Shown here piece by piece: positions 11,162 through 23,931 of a DNA stretch of 64,000 nucleotides (the stretch's first letter is position 1; each line of letters opens with the position of its first letter). The translations under genes and the position numbers were made by a program. This DNA is from Moesziomyces globuligerus. Its lineage: Eukaryota; Basidiomycota; Ustilaginomycetes; Ustilaginales; Ustilaginaceae. Below the pieces are notes generated by a model that saw only the letters and a list, made by a program, of their open reading frames with translations, was not told the DNA's origin and did no database searches. The DNA is taken from the NCBI GenBank assembly GCA_030849465.1, contig JARVLF010000022.1, positions 248,001 through 312,000 of the forward strand. Direction: 5' to 3'.

Positions 11162-14100
11162 TCAACGGAAGAGGACGTCCGGGAGCGTGCCTTCTGCAGC
11201 ATATTCGTCGTGGCCGCTGTGCGACTGCGAGGGGGTGGTGGATGGGGGGTTGGCGTCGGCGTAATTTTTGAGCACGGTGCTTTCGAGAAAGACCTCGTCC
11301 TTGAGCACGTCGGTCCAGTCGTCCATGCGTCTTCTGATCCAAGCCACCAGCGCGGCGGCGAGTGCGGCGGTCTGAACGACGCCAAACACCTTTCGTTGCA
11401 GCAGGTACTCCTGCGTGCTGCTTGTTGGGTTGACCCACTGCATCTGTACCAGAGCGTATGCAGCCAGTACAGGTCCGCCGAGCATCAAGACTCCTGCGAT
11501 CAGCGTCGGAAGGACGATCTGCGTCCAAGCGACACGCACATTCGCCCGCGGGTACAGGCCTGCACGCAGCACCTCGTCGACCTTGGCCATCCGATGCGCC
11601 AGCCAGCCGTGCTCGGGCACACCGATGTGGCGGACGGCAAAGAGCGCCAGACGAGCCTCGATCACGCCGCACGCCCACACATGTCCGAGGCGTACGGGCG
11701 TCTCGCCACGATCGCGCAGCGGCACCACAATGTACTGTTCCACCACCAAGCCCACCACGACCGGAACGATTCCAGCAACACCCACCAGCAGTGCGATCGC
11801 CTTGAGCACGCGTTTGACCTTGACCAGCACATGCACCGCCAGATACACCGTCGGACTCGTCCGGTGCAGCTTGGCGCGTCGCTTCCGCCTCGCCCACATC
11901 TTGCCTCCGCCACGGACGACGCTGTGCATCGTCCAGAGCAGCGTCAGCCCAGCGACAAACGCATATACGTCGTGCACCTCGCGCCGGCGCGCCGCAAAGA
12001 GCGCACGCCCAAGCCACAGCGGTACACCCAACCCGAGCATGAAGACCGCACAGTGCGTCAGCCACAGCAGCAGCAGCACCGCCGTGATGCGCGCGGTGTA
12101 GTTCGAGGGCAGGTAGAGACTCGTGTAGGTCGGCTTGGGCGTGTGGCTTTCCGCATGCGCTTCCTGCTTGGCCACCGCCTCGGCTAGCCGCTCGTTCCGC
12201 GGCTCGCCGTCCGCATCGAGCGGAATGATCAACGGCCCCGTCGTGATCGCCTTGTCGTCCGCAGGCACGCGACACATCCCCCCATCCTCGACATCGTCCC
12301 CACCCTGCGGCTCGGTTCGACGACGCAACACGCTATCCACCGCCACCGCGAACGCGCTGCGCCGCGGTACCCGTCGTTCGTCCAGAAAGTCGCCACCGAT
12401 GAGGTAGCTGCTGAGCCTGAACGTCTTTGCTGCGCTGCACCACCAAGCCTTCATCCACTTCTCGGACGCCGCATCCGGATCCACGCGCTGCGTCGCCCAC
12501 GGCAGAGCAAAGTGGACCAGCAGCAAATCCACCGGTACCTCGGTCAACACGTCGAAGGGCCGCCACCTCAACGGCAGCACGTGCGTCCAGCCGAACGCGT
12601 AGCGGAGCGCGTAGGAGTTGACGCCGACGCTGGCGACGAGGATGGCCGCATACATGAGCGCCGAGGCGCCGATCTTGCGGAGCTGGGTCGAGGTGCGCTT
12701 GTCGAGGATCTCGCGGATCGGGTGGAAGTTGGGATCGTTCGGATCGCGGATCCAGCAGAGCACGCCCGGCCTCAGCACGCGCCGCGTCGCAGACACGTAC
12801 TGGGCAAAGACGAACATGTAGATCGTCCCGCCCATCCAGCGCGTAAAGGCGAACGTCAACGGCGCCGCACGCACCCGCATCGGCCAGGCCCACACCGAGG
12901 CCTCGCTCAGCAGCGGCATCGTACACACGTCCAGCAGCAGCCCGCATCCCAACGGGAAGACGGCGAGCTCGATAAAGATGAAGCCGACCGCCTTGAGGAT
13001 GAGCACGTGCTGGTCCAGGAACATCTTGAGCGCCGACGCGTCCGGCGCGCGCAGGTCGGGCTTCGAGATGCGCTGGTAGACAAAGAGCACGAGCAGCCAG
13101 TAGCCGTGCCCAAACGCAACGCAGAAGGCTCGGTCCACAGCCGAGGTCCCGCCGCGGTGCGCGTCGAGCCGGGCAAAGAACGCAGAGACCGCCGCGGCGA
13201 GCCGATCCAGCGTCCCGCGCAGCCCCATGAGCAGCGCTGCGTCGAACGACGCACTCACCGCCGTCCACTGCGACGAGCTCGTCACGCTTGCAGGAAGGAG
13301 CCGCACGAGCATTGCAGCTGTCGCACTCGTCCTGGCATGCACCACCGGCACTTTCGCCGCCGCGAGGCTCGAGGTCTGCTTTCCGTCTGCAGTCGAGCCG
13401 AGAAAGCTGGGAACCAACCTGTACATCCAACCCACCGCGCTCTCCGCGGGCTTCACGACCTCTTCGACCACGGCCTCGGTCTTGCCCCGCGCCACAGCGC
13501 CGGCGAGCTTGGGCCAGACGCGGTTGGCGCCGAGCGCAATGAGAGCGTCAAAGACGGGGTCGGTGACGTAGCGGAGCAGCCGGACGGGTGTTGCGAGGAG
13601 GCGAACGAGTCCCGGACCGGAGCCGAGGACGCGTCCGACGATGTAGGGTGCCATGACAAAGGCGAGCATGACGAAGGCGCAGAGGAAGATCACGAGGAAG
13701 AGGTTCTGGACGATGCCGAACAGCGGGCCGCGCATGCCGATCGCCTCGAGGATACCGTCCATCTCCTCGGCAAGCCCGATCTCGGCGTCGGGATCGTCGG
13801 CGTCGACTGCCGCACCGACCTCGATCTCGTCGTCGAAAGCCGGATGCGCGATTGGCGGCGGGAAGGCAGCGACCGCAGCTGCGCGCAACGCCGCAGCGTC
13901 CTCGGCGCCGGGTGCGCCGGCGTTCGACTCGTCCTCCCACGCATCCTCATCTTCCTCGCCGCGATCGTCCGCGGCGCCCGCAGCATCGGCAGTGGCATCC
14001 GGCGTTGCGCCGGCGATCTCGGGCGCTGTGTCGGAGGCGGGGGCGGCTGCAGGCGCGTCTTGGGCCGTCGGCATCGCTTCGCCGCCCCCAGCCTCGTCTG

Positions 14101-15481
14101 AAGACTGCCGTTGCGTAGGTGCGAGTGTTTGAAAAGGCACTGCAAAGGATGGCTCGTCTGAGGATGCAGAATCGAGCGTAGGGGTTTGATGCGATGAGGA
14201 TGTCGTTGGATCGACTTCAGAAAGTGCGAGGCTGGGTTCTCGCGACGTAGGCTCCGGCGCAACGCCTGTGCCTTGCATGCTCGAGCCCTCTTCAGAAGCA
14301 GAAGGGGGAAGAGCAGGATCCGCATCGTCGTTTGCTATTGTTGATGCTGATGATGCACCTTCATGCGATGCATCGGACGAGCTGCTTTCCTCCATCAAGT
14401 CTGCATGTTGGGCAGGTGCCGTGTCGATCGAGGTGGATGCGTCATCCTGGTTCGGGCCACCGCTGGCGAGCTCGCCCGCGAGGCGACGGAGACGTGCTTG
14501 CCGAGCCTGTTCGCGCTGTGCCTCGGGATCCAGGTCGAGCTCATGCTGGTGCGTCGAGTTGATGTCGTCCGACTCTGAGCCGGTGTCATCCAAGTGCTGA
14601 AAGGGACCGTCGACTTGGGCCTGCGGTGGCTGTTGCGGCTGCATTTGCGCGGCGGGCTCGACGAGCGGCTCCACCGGCGCAGGATGGAGGCCGGCGTCGT
14701 GGTGATGGTCGAAATGCTGGGGGATGTTCTGGAGGATCCATTCGCGCAGAAGAAAGACGCCGACGAAGAAGACGACGATGAGGCAGCTCAGGATCTGGCC
14801 TTGGAAGCAGTCGTTCGCAAGCCTGCCCAGAAAGGCGCGCAGCGCCGATTTCATCTGCTGAACGGTGATGGGCTGGCGACTCGAGTTGTACGCATGAAGG
14901 GCGGAGGTGTCGCGGGAGCGGGCGAACAATGCAGGCAATTTGACGAGCGGGTCGGCCGATGGCGACACCAGCGATGCTTTCTGTCGATGCGTGACATTCC
15001 GGGTGGCGTTGTGGGGCGGAGGACCCTCGAGGTTGAAGGGCGGCACGGAGCCGGGGACGCCCATCCATGTAGCAACGTCGATGGACCAGAAGAGGAATCG
15101 CCATACATTGATGTTGATGTAGGGCAGGAGCGCGAGCCAGGTGAAGCCCACCAGTACGGCTCTGGCAGCAAGCTGTGCGGCATCGAGAGTTCTGAGCACA
15201 AGGCGGCGGAGGTAGAGGTAGCGCGGGAGGCGACCATCGGAGGGCATGTCCTTGCGGTACTTTTTGTGAAAGATGAAGGGATGGAGGCAGAGCTCGCAGT
15301 GCTTCTTGCGAGAGTGCTGGAGCCACTCTACGAGGCATTCCTGATGGCAGTGACGGATGGAACCGGTGCACTTGCATGGATGGTAGAGCGGAGCATCAGG
15401 CTCGGGCCCGCTGCGGCAGATGCGGCACGAATCATCCTGGTCCATGTCCATGTCCATGTCCGTGTTCGTGTTCACGTCCAT
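11162..15481 (-). CDS. SSM4: DOA10/SSM4-type RING-CH E3 ubiquitin ligase of the ER membrane (ERAD)
   Basis: This 1,439-residue multi-pass membrane protein begins with a C4HC3 RING-CH finger at about residues 18-65 (CRICRSG, CKCTGS, CHQECLVEW, CELC), the hallmark of Doa10/MARCH6 ligases. Doa10 ubiquitinates misfolded cytosolic, nuclear and ER proteins for the proteasome, with Ubc6 and Ubc7. Two N-terminal membrane segments follow, then an acidic, Ser/Ala-rich region (about 280-560) and many hydrophobic segments to the C-terminus, consistent with the roughly 14 of the family. I chose ATG 15481 because it has A at -3 and leads straight into the finger, as in yeast Doa10. An in-frame ATG at 15643 would add 54 residues of poor quality. 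The gene is intronless and converges on RAD9, with about 80 bp between stops. Confidence 0.92.
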   Translation of the reverse strand: MDVNTNTDMDMDMDQDDSCRICRSGPEPDAPLYHPCKCTGSIRHCHQECLVEWLQHSRKKHCELCLHPFIFHKKYRKDMPSDGRLPRYLYLRRLVLRTLDAAQLAARAVLVGFTWLALLPYININVWRFLFWSIDVATWMGVPGSVPPFNLEGPPPHNATRNVTHRQKASLVSPSADPLVKLPALFARSRDTSALHAYNSSRQPITVQQMKSALRAFLGRLANDCFQGQILSCLIVVFFVGVFLLREWILQNIPQHFDHHHDAGLHPAPVEPLVEPAAQMQPQQPPQAQVDGPFQHLDDTGSESDDINSTHQHELDLDPEAQREQARQARLRRLAGELASGGPNQDDASTSIDTAPAQHADLMEESSSSDASHEGASSASTIANDDADPALPPSASEEGSSMQGTGVAPEPTSREPSLALSEVDPTTSSSHQTPTLDSASSDEPSFAVPFQTLAPTQRQSSDEAGGGEAMPTAQDAPAAAPASDTAPEIAGATPDATADAAGAADDRGEEDEDAWEDESNAGAPGAEDAAALRAAAVAAFPPPIAHPAFDDEIEVGAAVDADDPDAEIGLAEEMDGILEAIGMRGPLFGIVQNLFLVIFLCAFVMLAFVMAPYIVGRVLGSGPGLVRLLATPVRLLRYVTDPVFDALIALGANRVWPKLAGAVARGKTEAVVEEVVKPAESAVGWMYRLVPSFLGSTADGKQTSSLAAAKVPVVHARTSATAAMLVRLLPASVTSSSQWTAVSASFDAALLMGLRGTLDRLAAAVSAFFARLDAHRGGTSAVDRAFCVAFGHGYWLLVLFVYQRISKPDLRAPDASALKMFLDQHVLILKAVGFIFIELAVFPLGCGLLLDVCTMPLLSEASVWAWPMRVRAAPLTFAFTRWMGGTIYMFVFAQYVSATRRVLRPGVLCWIRDPNDPNFHPIREILDKRTSTQLRKIGASALMYAAILVASVGVNSYALRYAFGWTHVLPLRWRPFDVLTEVPVDLLLVHFALPWATQRVDPDAASEKWMKAWWCSAAKTFRLSSYLIGGDFLDERRVPRRSAFAVAVDSVLRRRTEPQGGDDVEDGGMCRVPADDKAITTGPLIIPLDADGEPRNERLAEAVAKQEAHAESHTPKPTYTSLYLPSNYTARITAVLLLLWLTHCAVFMLGLGVPLWLGRALFAARRREVHDVYAFVAGLTLLWTMHSVVRGGGKMWARRKRRAKLHRTSPTVYLAVHVLVKVKRVLKAIALLVGVAGIVPVVVGLVVEQYIVVPLRDRGETPVRLGHVWACGVIEARLALFAVRHIGVPEHGWLAHRMAKVDEVLRAGLYPRANVRVAWTQIVLPTLIAGVLMLGGPVLAAYALVQMQWVNPTSSTQEYLLQRKVFGVVQTAALAAALVAWIRRRMDDWTDVLKDEVFLESTVLKNYADANPPSTTPSQSHSGHDEYAAEGTLPDVLFR

Positions 15482-15830
15482 GATGCGCGCGGGGGGAAGC
15501 CGGACGATCGCTCCGCAGTCATGCGTATGCTGACAAGCGGAGGTGTGCGAGCGCTCGCCGACACGCTCTGGACTGCGAGAAGCAAGAGAAAGTGGTGCTG
15601 ATGGTGGTGTGCTAGTGTGGAGTAAGCAGGCCGAGCTGAGCATGTGAGAGGTGTTGCTCTTGGAATGTGCAAATGCACAGAGGTGTCAGATCGCGTGATG
15701 CACTCCGACTGAGCCATTATTATCGAGGGTTCATCTCGGGATTCGGAGGCTGAGCAGCCACCTCGACCCTGTTCGCCATACACTCGTCGTTGCTCACTGC
15801 TCGCTGTCCTCTCACTCCCGCACCCCGGCC
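15482..15830. promoter_or_regulatory. Short bidirectional promoter region, DOA10 / DDX41
   Basis: Only 349 bp separate the divergent starts of the DOA10-type ligase and the DDX41 helicase, so both promoters must lie here. No defined element was recognised. If the DOA10 start is really 15643, the gap falls to 187 bp. Confidence 0.5.
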
Positions 15831-17754
<1,924 letters not shown>

Positions 17755-17986
17755 TCACACCCTCCCCGCCCGATACCGACTTGCCCCTTCATCTTTTGTA
17801 TTTGTATCAATTCACTCCCACCGATTCCCAAGACCACGAGCACAGACGAGAGAGTGTACCATGCAGAACGACGATTGAGCAATTTCGGAGGATAGCGTCG
17901 AAATGGGTTCAGACCGTCGCTATTGGCCTAGACATGGCGTAGGGTGTGGGGGGTGGTGGTGTACTGCACAAACCCTGACCAACCGT
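17755..17986. other. Convergent 3' intergenic region, DDX41 / ubiquitin-eS31
   Basis: These 232 bp hold the facing 3' ends of DDX41 and the ubiquitin-ribosomal gene. I see no further gene or structured element. Confidence 0.4.
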
Positions 17987-18670
<684 letters not shown>

Positions 18671-19178
18671 TGCTTTGAACCGTGAGGAGAAGAAGGAAGG
18701 AGTGGACGCTGGCCCCGATGTCTTTGAGGCGCCGTCTCCCTCTGGCCCTCTCATCGAAGGACCTCTCTCCGCTGCGCCGTCAAATTTCTTCACTGCTCAG
18801 CAGTCTCCGCGTCTTTGAGGTCGAACTGACACTGCTCAAGTGGCTGTGTGCCAATGGGCCAGCCTAAGCCAAAACTGCGAAAATCGAACCGAAAGTCACG
18901 TGTCGCCACTTTGTCTTCTTTTCGCACGAAAGTATTGCTTTTCTCCCTCGCTTGTCTCGTGTCAATGCTCTAACACGCTCATACTGTTCTCCTCAAGATT
19001 GGGCAGCTCTTGTGGGTCCACGCTCCGTTCACCTGCATCACACAAGGCGAAACGGGTACGAGGATACGAATACGAGGGCGGGTACAAGTACAGGTGTGCT
19101 CCGGAGTTGGTTGCTTCCGAGCTGAAGTTTGTGCTGAGCAGTCGTGCAGCGTTGCACCGAGTGAGGGGGGCGAGAGGC
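18671..19178. other. Intergenic region: UBI3 promoter and MED4 3' side
   Basis: About 0.5 kb between two minus-strand genes contains the upstream region of the ubiquitin-eS31 gene and the 3' end of MED4. Several short plus-strand frames exist, but none has recognisable features. Confidence 0.4.
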
Positions 19179-20054
19179 TCAATTGAGGTCGAGGTCGAAG
19201 GCATCCTCGTCCTCGTCCTGTCTGTGTTGCTGTTCGCGGAGCTGCGAGTAGGAAGCGGCAAAGTCGGCCACGGGCAGCTCGTCGTGTTCGTCCATGGCAA
19301 CGTCGTCTGCTGGCTGTTCTGCCATGGGTGCACCTGCTAGCATGTCGGCGCTGTTGAGGATGCCCTGACGCATCATCGCGTCGGATGGGAACGGCATTTC
19401 CTGCGGCATGGAGGGGATCGCCGGATCGTAGTATGCCGCAGCCTTCTTTGCGTACTGGTTGTAATCGGATCCCAGCGTGATCTCCTTGTCCTGACCATCG
19501 GCCGCGTCCTGCTTTTGCTCGCGCTTGACCTGGGCATCCGGTCCCGCCGTGGCTAGCTGTGGGAGCTTATACCCCGGTGGAGCTGAGGTATACTTTGCCA
19601 AGCGCTGGGCGTAGGTCAGAAGGGTTTCGTGTCCTACGGGTCGTTCCTCGGCACGTGCGATCGAGGCGAGTTCGTCTTCGGAGAGCCGGGTGATCTCGGC
19701 AAGCTCAGCGTTGATGTGGCTGAGCTCGAGGATGGCCTGGCGTGTTTCGCGGTCGCGCCGCCGCGCTCTGGCCTGAAGCTGCTCGATGCGGGCCTGGTTG
19801 GTGGCGTGGACGTGGGCGAGCTCGATGCGCGAGGCGAGCAGCGCGTCGACCTCGCCAAGGGCGCCCAGAACGTCCGGGATGCTGCGCAGCTTCCACGAGC
19901 GATCGGCAGCAGCATCGGTGATGGTGCGGGTCTTGGACTGCGAGGGTGACTCGATGGAGGCGAAGAGGTGCCTGGCAAGTTCCGAGTACGCGCCCAAGGT
20001 CGAGAGGAGCAGAGAGGCCGTGGTGGGATCCTTGGATCCCGATGCGGACGCCAT
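19179..20054 (-). CDS. MED4: Mediator complex subunit 4
   Basis: This 291-residue nuclear protein belongs to the Mediator middle module, which links activators to RNA polymerase II. The N-terminal half is helical and coiled-coil-like (LLASRIELAHVH through ILELSHINAELAEITRLSEDEL, about 70-135). It is followed by the Med4 signature LLTYAQRLAKYTSAPPGY near residue 155, which places the conserved SAPPG turn after the helix. The C-terminal half is poorly conserved and ends in a highly acidic tail (DEDEDAFDLDLN). Length is in the fungal Med4 range. The start at 20054 is the first ATG before the conserved helices. The upstream open frame to 20345 is low quality. The gene is divergent from the SPF45-like gene. 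Confidence 0.85.
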   Translation of the reverse strand: MASASGSKDPTTASLLLSTLGAYSELARHLFASIESPSQSKTRTITDAAADRSWKLRSIPDVLGALGEVDALLASRIELAHVHATNQARIEQLQARARRRDRETRQAILELSHINAELAEITRLSEDELASIARAEERPVGHETLLTYAQRLAKYTSAPPGYKLPQLATAGPDAQVKREQKQDAADGQDKEITLGSDYNQYAKKAAAYYDPAIPSMPQEMPFPSDAMMRQGILNSADMLAGAPMAEQPADDVAMDEHDELPVADFAASYSQLREQQHRQDEDEDAFDLDLN

Positions 20055-20418
20055 GATGGGCCGGCACGGCGTCGCTCGGCCTGCAGCTCGAAGCTCGCGA
20101 ACGACGCGCGGAGGACTGATTGCGATCGCCGCGTGGAGCTGATAGATCCGGGCTAGCGAGGAAGGCGCTTGCCTCGGTGGTGATGGCGTTTGCAGAGGAT
20201 GGTGGGAAGTGCAAGTCGCGGGGAGGAGATTGGCGCGTGCGGCGAATCCACGCCAGTTTGCTCCGGGTTCCGAGTCCCGACGGCGGCCGCAGCAAGGGAC
20301 CCTTGTGCAGCAACACAAGGCTTGATCCCGACCCAACACCTTCATCAGACACTCGAGCCAACTTCATGTATAACAGCAACTCCGAACTGAGCCACTGAGC
20401 TCTTCCAACTCCATCACG
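20055..20418. promoter_or_regulatory. Bidirectional promoter region, MED4 / SPF45-like
   Basis: 364 bp lie between two divergent nuclear genes. No specific element was recognised. Confidence 0.4.
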
Positions 20419-21906
20419 ATGCCTCCATCCAATCAAGCGCTTCGTGGCGCTTCGCTATATGCCGGCATCTTCGACGATGCTACTCCCGCTGCATCCAAGG
20501 ACGATCTCAACGACGACGCATCCACCCCAAACGCCGCAGCCGGCACGCCGACACCGTCGCAGCAAGCGCAGAACGCCTCTCCGATGACACAGGCTGACCG
20601 GTCAGCGTCAGCAAGCACGGCCGGCGCTGCGGCAATCACGTCCAAGTCTTCAGGTACACTTCGCCGCCGCGCGACGGCCGCCCGGCGTCCTCGCTCCCGC
20701 GTGCTTTGCACGCACGGATCGAGAATGGCGTCAACGCGGACAAGGGCTGCCATACTTGACTGCGGATGTGGATAGACGGTGCTCACTAACCCTGCCTTGG
20801 CTGCTTATGACTGTGCGTCAACCTCTGTTTTGCATCTTCTAGGCTGGTCTGCGGCGCTCCGCTTTGCGCCCCGCCGCACAGCCGCATCGTCTAAACCCAA
20901 GGCCCGTCCCAACGCAGCTTTCGTAGCATCCTTCGCACCCGCACCTCCGACCACCCATGTCGATGTGGTCGTCGACAAAGCTCCCTCCGGAGACTCCACT
21001 GCGTCGCACGCACAGCTCGGGCCCACCGCCCAGAGATCGCCTTCGGGATCCAAGCCGGAGGAAGCACAGGCGAGCGAGCCCGTTCGCGAGGCTGTGGGGA
21101 CCGCGGATCTGCAGCTCGCTGCGCTTGCGCTGCCGCGTTCGGCGGCGGACGATGCGTGGCTCGTAGCCGAGCTGGAGAAGCACCCGGTGGTCGAGGCGCC
21201 GCCGTACGTGCTCGCGGCCGAAGAGGTGGAGCGGGACAAGGCCATGGCACGCCAAGCCGCAGCTGCACGTGGTGAGGCGCGCTACGATGCCGACGACGTC
21301 GGTGACGAAGATGGCCACGACAGAGACGAGGATGTGAATGGCTTCTTTGCCTCTGCAGCCGGAAAACGGGTCCGGAAAAAGGTACGTCATGACCCACCTC
21401 GCCATGTTCAAGTGGTGTGCGGTGCTGACCGAAGATGACGGTGGAGGTAGAAGAAGCGCAAGAGGGCCATGTCGCCTGTAGGACCGAGTCTTCAGGGCGA
21501 GTACGACCCCAGGGTCCCGAACGACTACCTGGCGTATAAGCAGGTTGTGTACGACCGACGCTGCGCAGAACTCGAATACCGACAGTGGCAGCAGGAAGGA
21601 CAGCACCTCGACCGGGAGCCTGCGAGCCGCTACGAGATGGGTCGAGAGGAAGGGGATCGGAGTCTGACCGGTGCAGAGGCGTATGCCCGTCGAGTCGCCT
21701 TGTCGAACATGCTCGATGCCCAACCCCGCAGCACCGCAATCCGACCACCAGGTCCACCACCAGGTCCACCACCAGGACCGCCACCTCGACCGCCACCTTC
21801 GCTGCACGCCACACCCAGGTCCGATATCGCAGCACGTCAAACAGCGGCTGCAGCCATCGCTGCTCGTCTCGCAGCCATGGCCCCTCCTCGTGCAGACCCC
21901 GAATAA
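20419..21906 (+). CDS. SPF45/RBM17-like splicing factor, N-terminal type only
   Basis: Exons 20419-20653, 20843-21381 and 21451-21906 join to 409 residues. Introns of 189 and 69 bp start GTAC and end CTAG and GTAG. The head (GASLYAGIFDD), the short block GWSAALRFAPRR, a basic NLS-like run across the second junction (KRVRKKKKRKR) and EYDPRVPNDYLAYK match fungal and animal SPF45, a factor for alternative and short-intron splicing. SPF45 proteins normally continue into a G-patch and a C-terminal RRM/UHM. Here, after a PPGPPPGPPPG stretch, the protein stops at 21906, only 200 bp before the next gene. So either the lineage carries a shortened form or the effector domains are lost. The family call rests on three short blocks. 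Confidence 0.62.
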
Positions 21907-22106
21907 CTCCAAGATTGTACGTGCTCAGCTTATACCCCGCACACAGGCACTTGCACCCGGAACGCAGGGCCAGCGTGTAAGCATGTTTACATTCGACCGA
22001 CTCGCATTTGACACTGAACGAAGATTGGGATGAAGCTGGATGGCGTGTTGAGCCGAGGAGGATGCGGAAAGGTTTGAGATGGGCGGGGCAGGGGTAGGGT
22101 GGGTAT

Positions 22107-23294
22107 TTAGGGTTTGGGGACGCGGAGGGTCTTGCTGACCATGGCGGTAGCCCAAGCGAGCCACAAGAAGGCGATCCAGTGTCCCTGAATCCTCGCCACA
22201 GCCTGAGCCGCCTGCACTGCATCGCTGGTGCTCCAGCCAGGGACGAGCTTGAAGAGCTTGGCGACCGCCTGGGAGAAGTCGATGGTGAAGGTACCGAGGG
22301 GCACGCCTCGACCGCTCAAGCTGTCGGGGAGATACTCGCGAAGCGAGCCGGTAAAAGTGAGGCCCTTGCTGGAGATGTATCCGCGCTCCTTTGCAAGGGC
22401 GATGGGCAGTCCTCCGGGCTCGATCCTGCCGGTGAGGAGGCAGACGGCCATGCCGCCGACGAGGACGAGCGACGAGGGGATGGGGAGGCCCTCAAAGTAC
22501 CTCGCCTTGCCCGAGGCGTCGTGCGGGATGGTGGCGGCGGTGACGTTGAAGCGGGCGAGCCTCGCCACGCCGGCGCAGACAAAGAGCGTGAGGATCAAGC
22601 TGTCCAGGCCACCGCGGAGGCCGAGCGCATAGGCGGCAAACGCGGGCGCGGCGCCGAAGCTGAGCGAGTCTGCGAGACTGTCGAGCTCCTGTCCGAGCAT
22701 GGAGGACGACTTGCGCCAGCGGGCGACCTTGCCGTCGAGCAAATCAAAGATGGCGCCAAAGAGCGGGAACCAGAGCGCGAGCCAGGCGTGCTTGGGGTCC
22801 GAGGTGATGAGGTAGCGCGCCGAGGCAAAGAGCGACTGTGCGCCGCAAAACGCGTTCATCAGCGTAAAGGCGTCGGCGAGGTGGAAGTTGCGCACGAGCG
22901 AAAAGTGACCGTCGGTCTCGACAAACTTGAGCAGTTCGCTCGACATGGCCGGATCGGACGCCGCGCCGGGCTTGGCAGCGTTGTTGGGCTTGCGCTTGCG
23001 CACGCCGCCAGCCGAGGCGGCGGGCGAGGCGAGTTGCTTGGTCATCTTGGCCTGGAGATTGGTGGGCGCGAGAGCAGCCGAGAGCGACGAGGTGGAGGCG
23101 AGCTGAGCAGCACCCTTGGAGGCGACACCCGAGGTGGGATGAGAGGGCGGCGAAGGCGTGACGAGCGAAGGAGCCTGTGCGTCGTGGTGCGAGGCAGCGG
23201 CGAGGTGCGGATCCGAGGCGGGGAGCGGTGCGAGCGTGGCAGAGGAATCGTCGACGAGAACAGGATCGGTGATGGCGGGGATGGTACCAGGCAT
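22107..23294 (-). CDS. CHO1: CDP-diacylglycerol-serine O-phosphatidyltransferase (phosphatidylserine synthase)
   Basis: This 395-residue integral membrane enzyme of the ER makes phosphatidylserine from CDP-diacylglycerol and serine, the entry to phosphatidylethanolamine and phosphatidylcholine synthesis. The CDP-alcohol phosphotransferase signature D-G-x2-A-R-x8-G-x3-D-x3-D is complete at about residues 183-205 (DGKVARWR then GQELDSLAD). Six or so hydrophobic helices follow, including ILTLFVCAGVARLARF and the C-terminal HWIAFLWLAWATAMV. The first 120 residues are a Ser/Ala/Pro-rich cytosolic extension absent from the yeast enzyme. The start at 23294 precedes this extension. An upstream open frame reaches 23618 with no support. 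The gene converges on the SPF45-like gene. Confidence 0.93.
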   Translation of the reverse strand: MPGTIPAITDPVLVDDSSATLAPLPASDPHLAAASHHDAQAPSLVTPSPPSHPTSGVASKGAAQLASTSSLSAALAPTNLQAKMTKQLASPAASAGGVRKRKPNNAAKPGAASDPAMSSELLKFVETDGHFSLVRNFHLADAFTLMNAFCGAQSLFASARYLITSDPKHAWLALWFPLFGAIFDLLDGKVARWRKSSSMLGQELDSLADSLSFGAAPAFAAYALGLRGGLDSLILTLFVCAGVARLARFNVTAATIPHDASGKARYFEGLPIPSSLVLVGGMAVCLLTGRIEPGGLPIALAKERGYISSKGLTFTGSLREYLPDSLSGRGVPLGTFTIDFSQAVAKLFKLVPGWSTSDAVQAAQAVARIQGHWIAFLWLAWATAMVSKTLRVPKP

Positions 23295-23303
23295 GGACTC
23301 AAA

Positions 23304-23344
23304 GCTGTAGCTTGGGAGCTGTAGCTTGGGGGCTGTAGCTTGCG
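23304..23344. repeat. Three tandem copies of a 14-bp unit (GCTGTAGCTTGGGR)
   Basis: Three near-identical 14-bp units lie immediately upstream of the CHO1 start, the third partial. They fall in the expected 5' leader of the lipid gene. Function unknown. Confidence 0.75.
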
Positions 23345-23780
23345 TGTCGCAGGATGGTGGTTGCGAGTCGAGGAAGCAAAGCCTGAGGAATTCGTGTGCT
23401 TCTTCTTGGGCCGCAGATTTGGGCTGCGTTGTTGGTTGCGTTGCACAGTCATTCAAACGCGTCACTCTGCGCCCTTTCGCCCTTTTTCGCCCTTTTTTCA
23501 GCCCATTTTTGCCTTTTCTCGGCCCAACGCACAGACACGTCAGAAACGCCTCAGGCTCGTTTGCCGTCATGTGGAGAGAAAGGGAAGCCGTCGTCATGCC
23601 GCACACGTGGAGACACACGACAGTTGTCTCGGAGTGTTACACCACTACGACCAACACTGTAGCACCAGCCATCTGTGATCCATCTCGAGTCGCACAGGCT
23701 CGCGTCGCTATCGTGTGCCTCCGGAAGCCATTCACGCTTCATCTCCACCACGCGTTCCGCTTGCGTCCCGCTTCCTTCCC

Positions 23781-23822
23781 ACCACGCACCACGCACCACG
23801 CACCACGCACCACGCACCACGC
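23781..23822. repeat. Six perfect copies of the heptamer ACCACGC
   Basis: A 42-bp uninterrupted heptamer array lies about 110-150 bp upstream of the PAN2 ATG. The 7-bp period is not helical (10-11 bp). It is probably a minisatellite in the leader or promoter. Confidence 0.85.
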
Positions 23823-23931
23823 ATCGGCGCCATCTGCGCGCACTCGGCTGCACAGCAATGCTCATCTCGGCCACATCGTCCTCTTCACGTCGTGTACTAG
23901 CCGCCCTCTGATCGCTCCGCTTCGCTTCGCC

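Larger units (their letters stand above)
23295..23931. promoter_or_regulatory. Bidirectional promoter region, CHO1 / PAN2
   Basis: 637 bp separate divergent genes. The region holds two tandem repeats, listed separately, and a T-rich patch with CGCCC spacing near 23470-23515. No recognised transcription-factor site was identified. Confidence 0.4.

Noticed and set aside
15482..15643. A 54-residue N-terminal extension of the DOA10-type ligase from ATG 15643
   Set aside because: C at -3, no conservation expected, and the family begins directly with the RING-CH finger. ATG 15481 has a better context. Not fully excluded.
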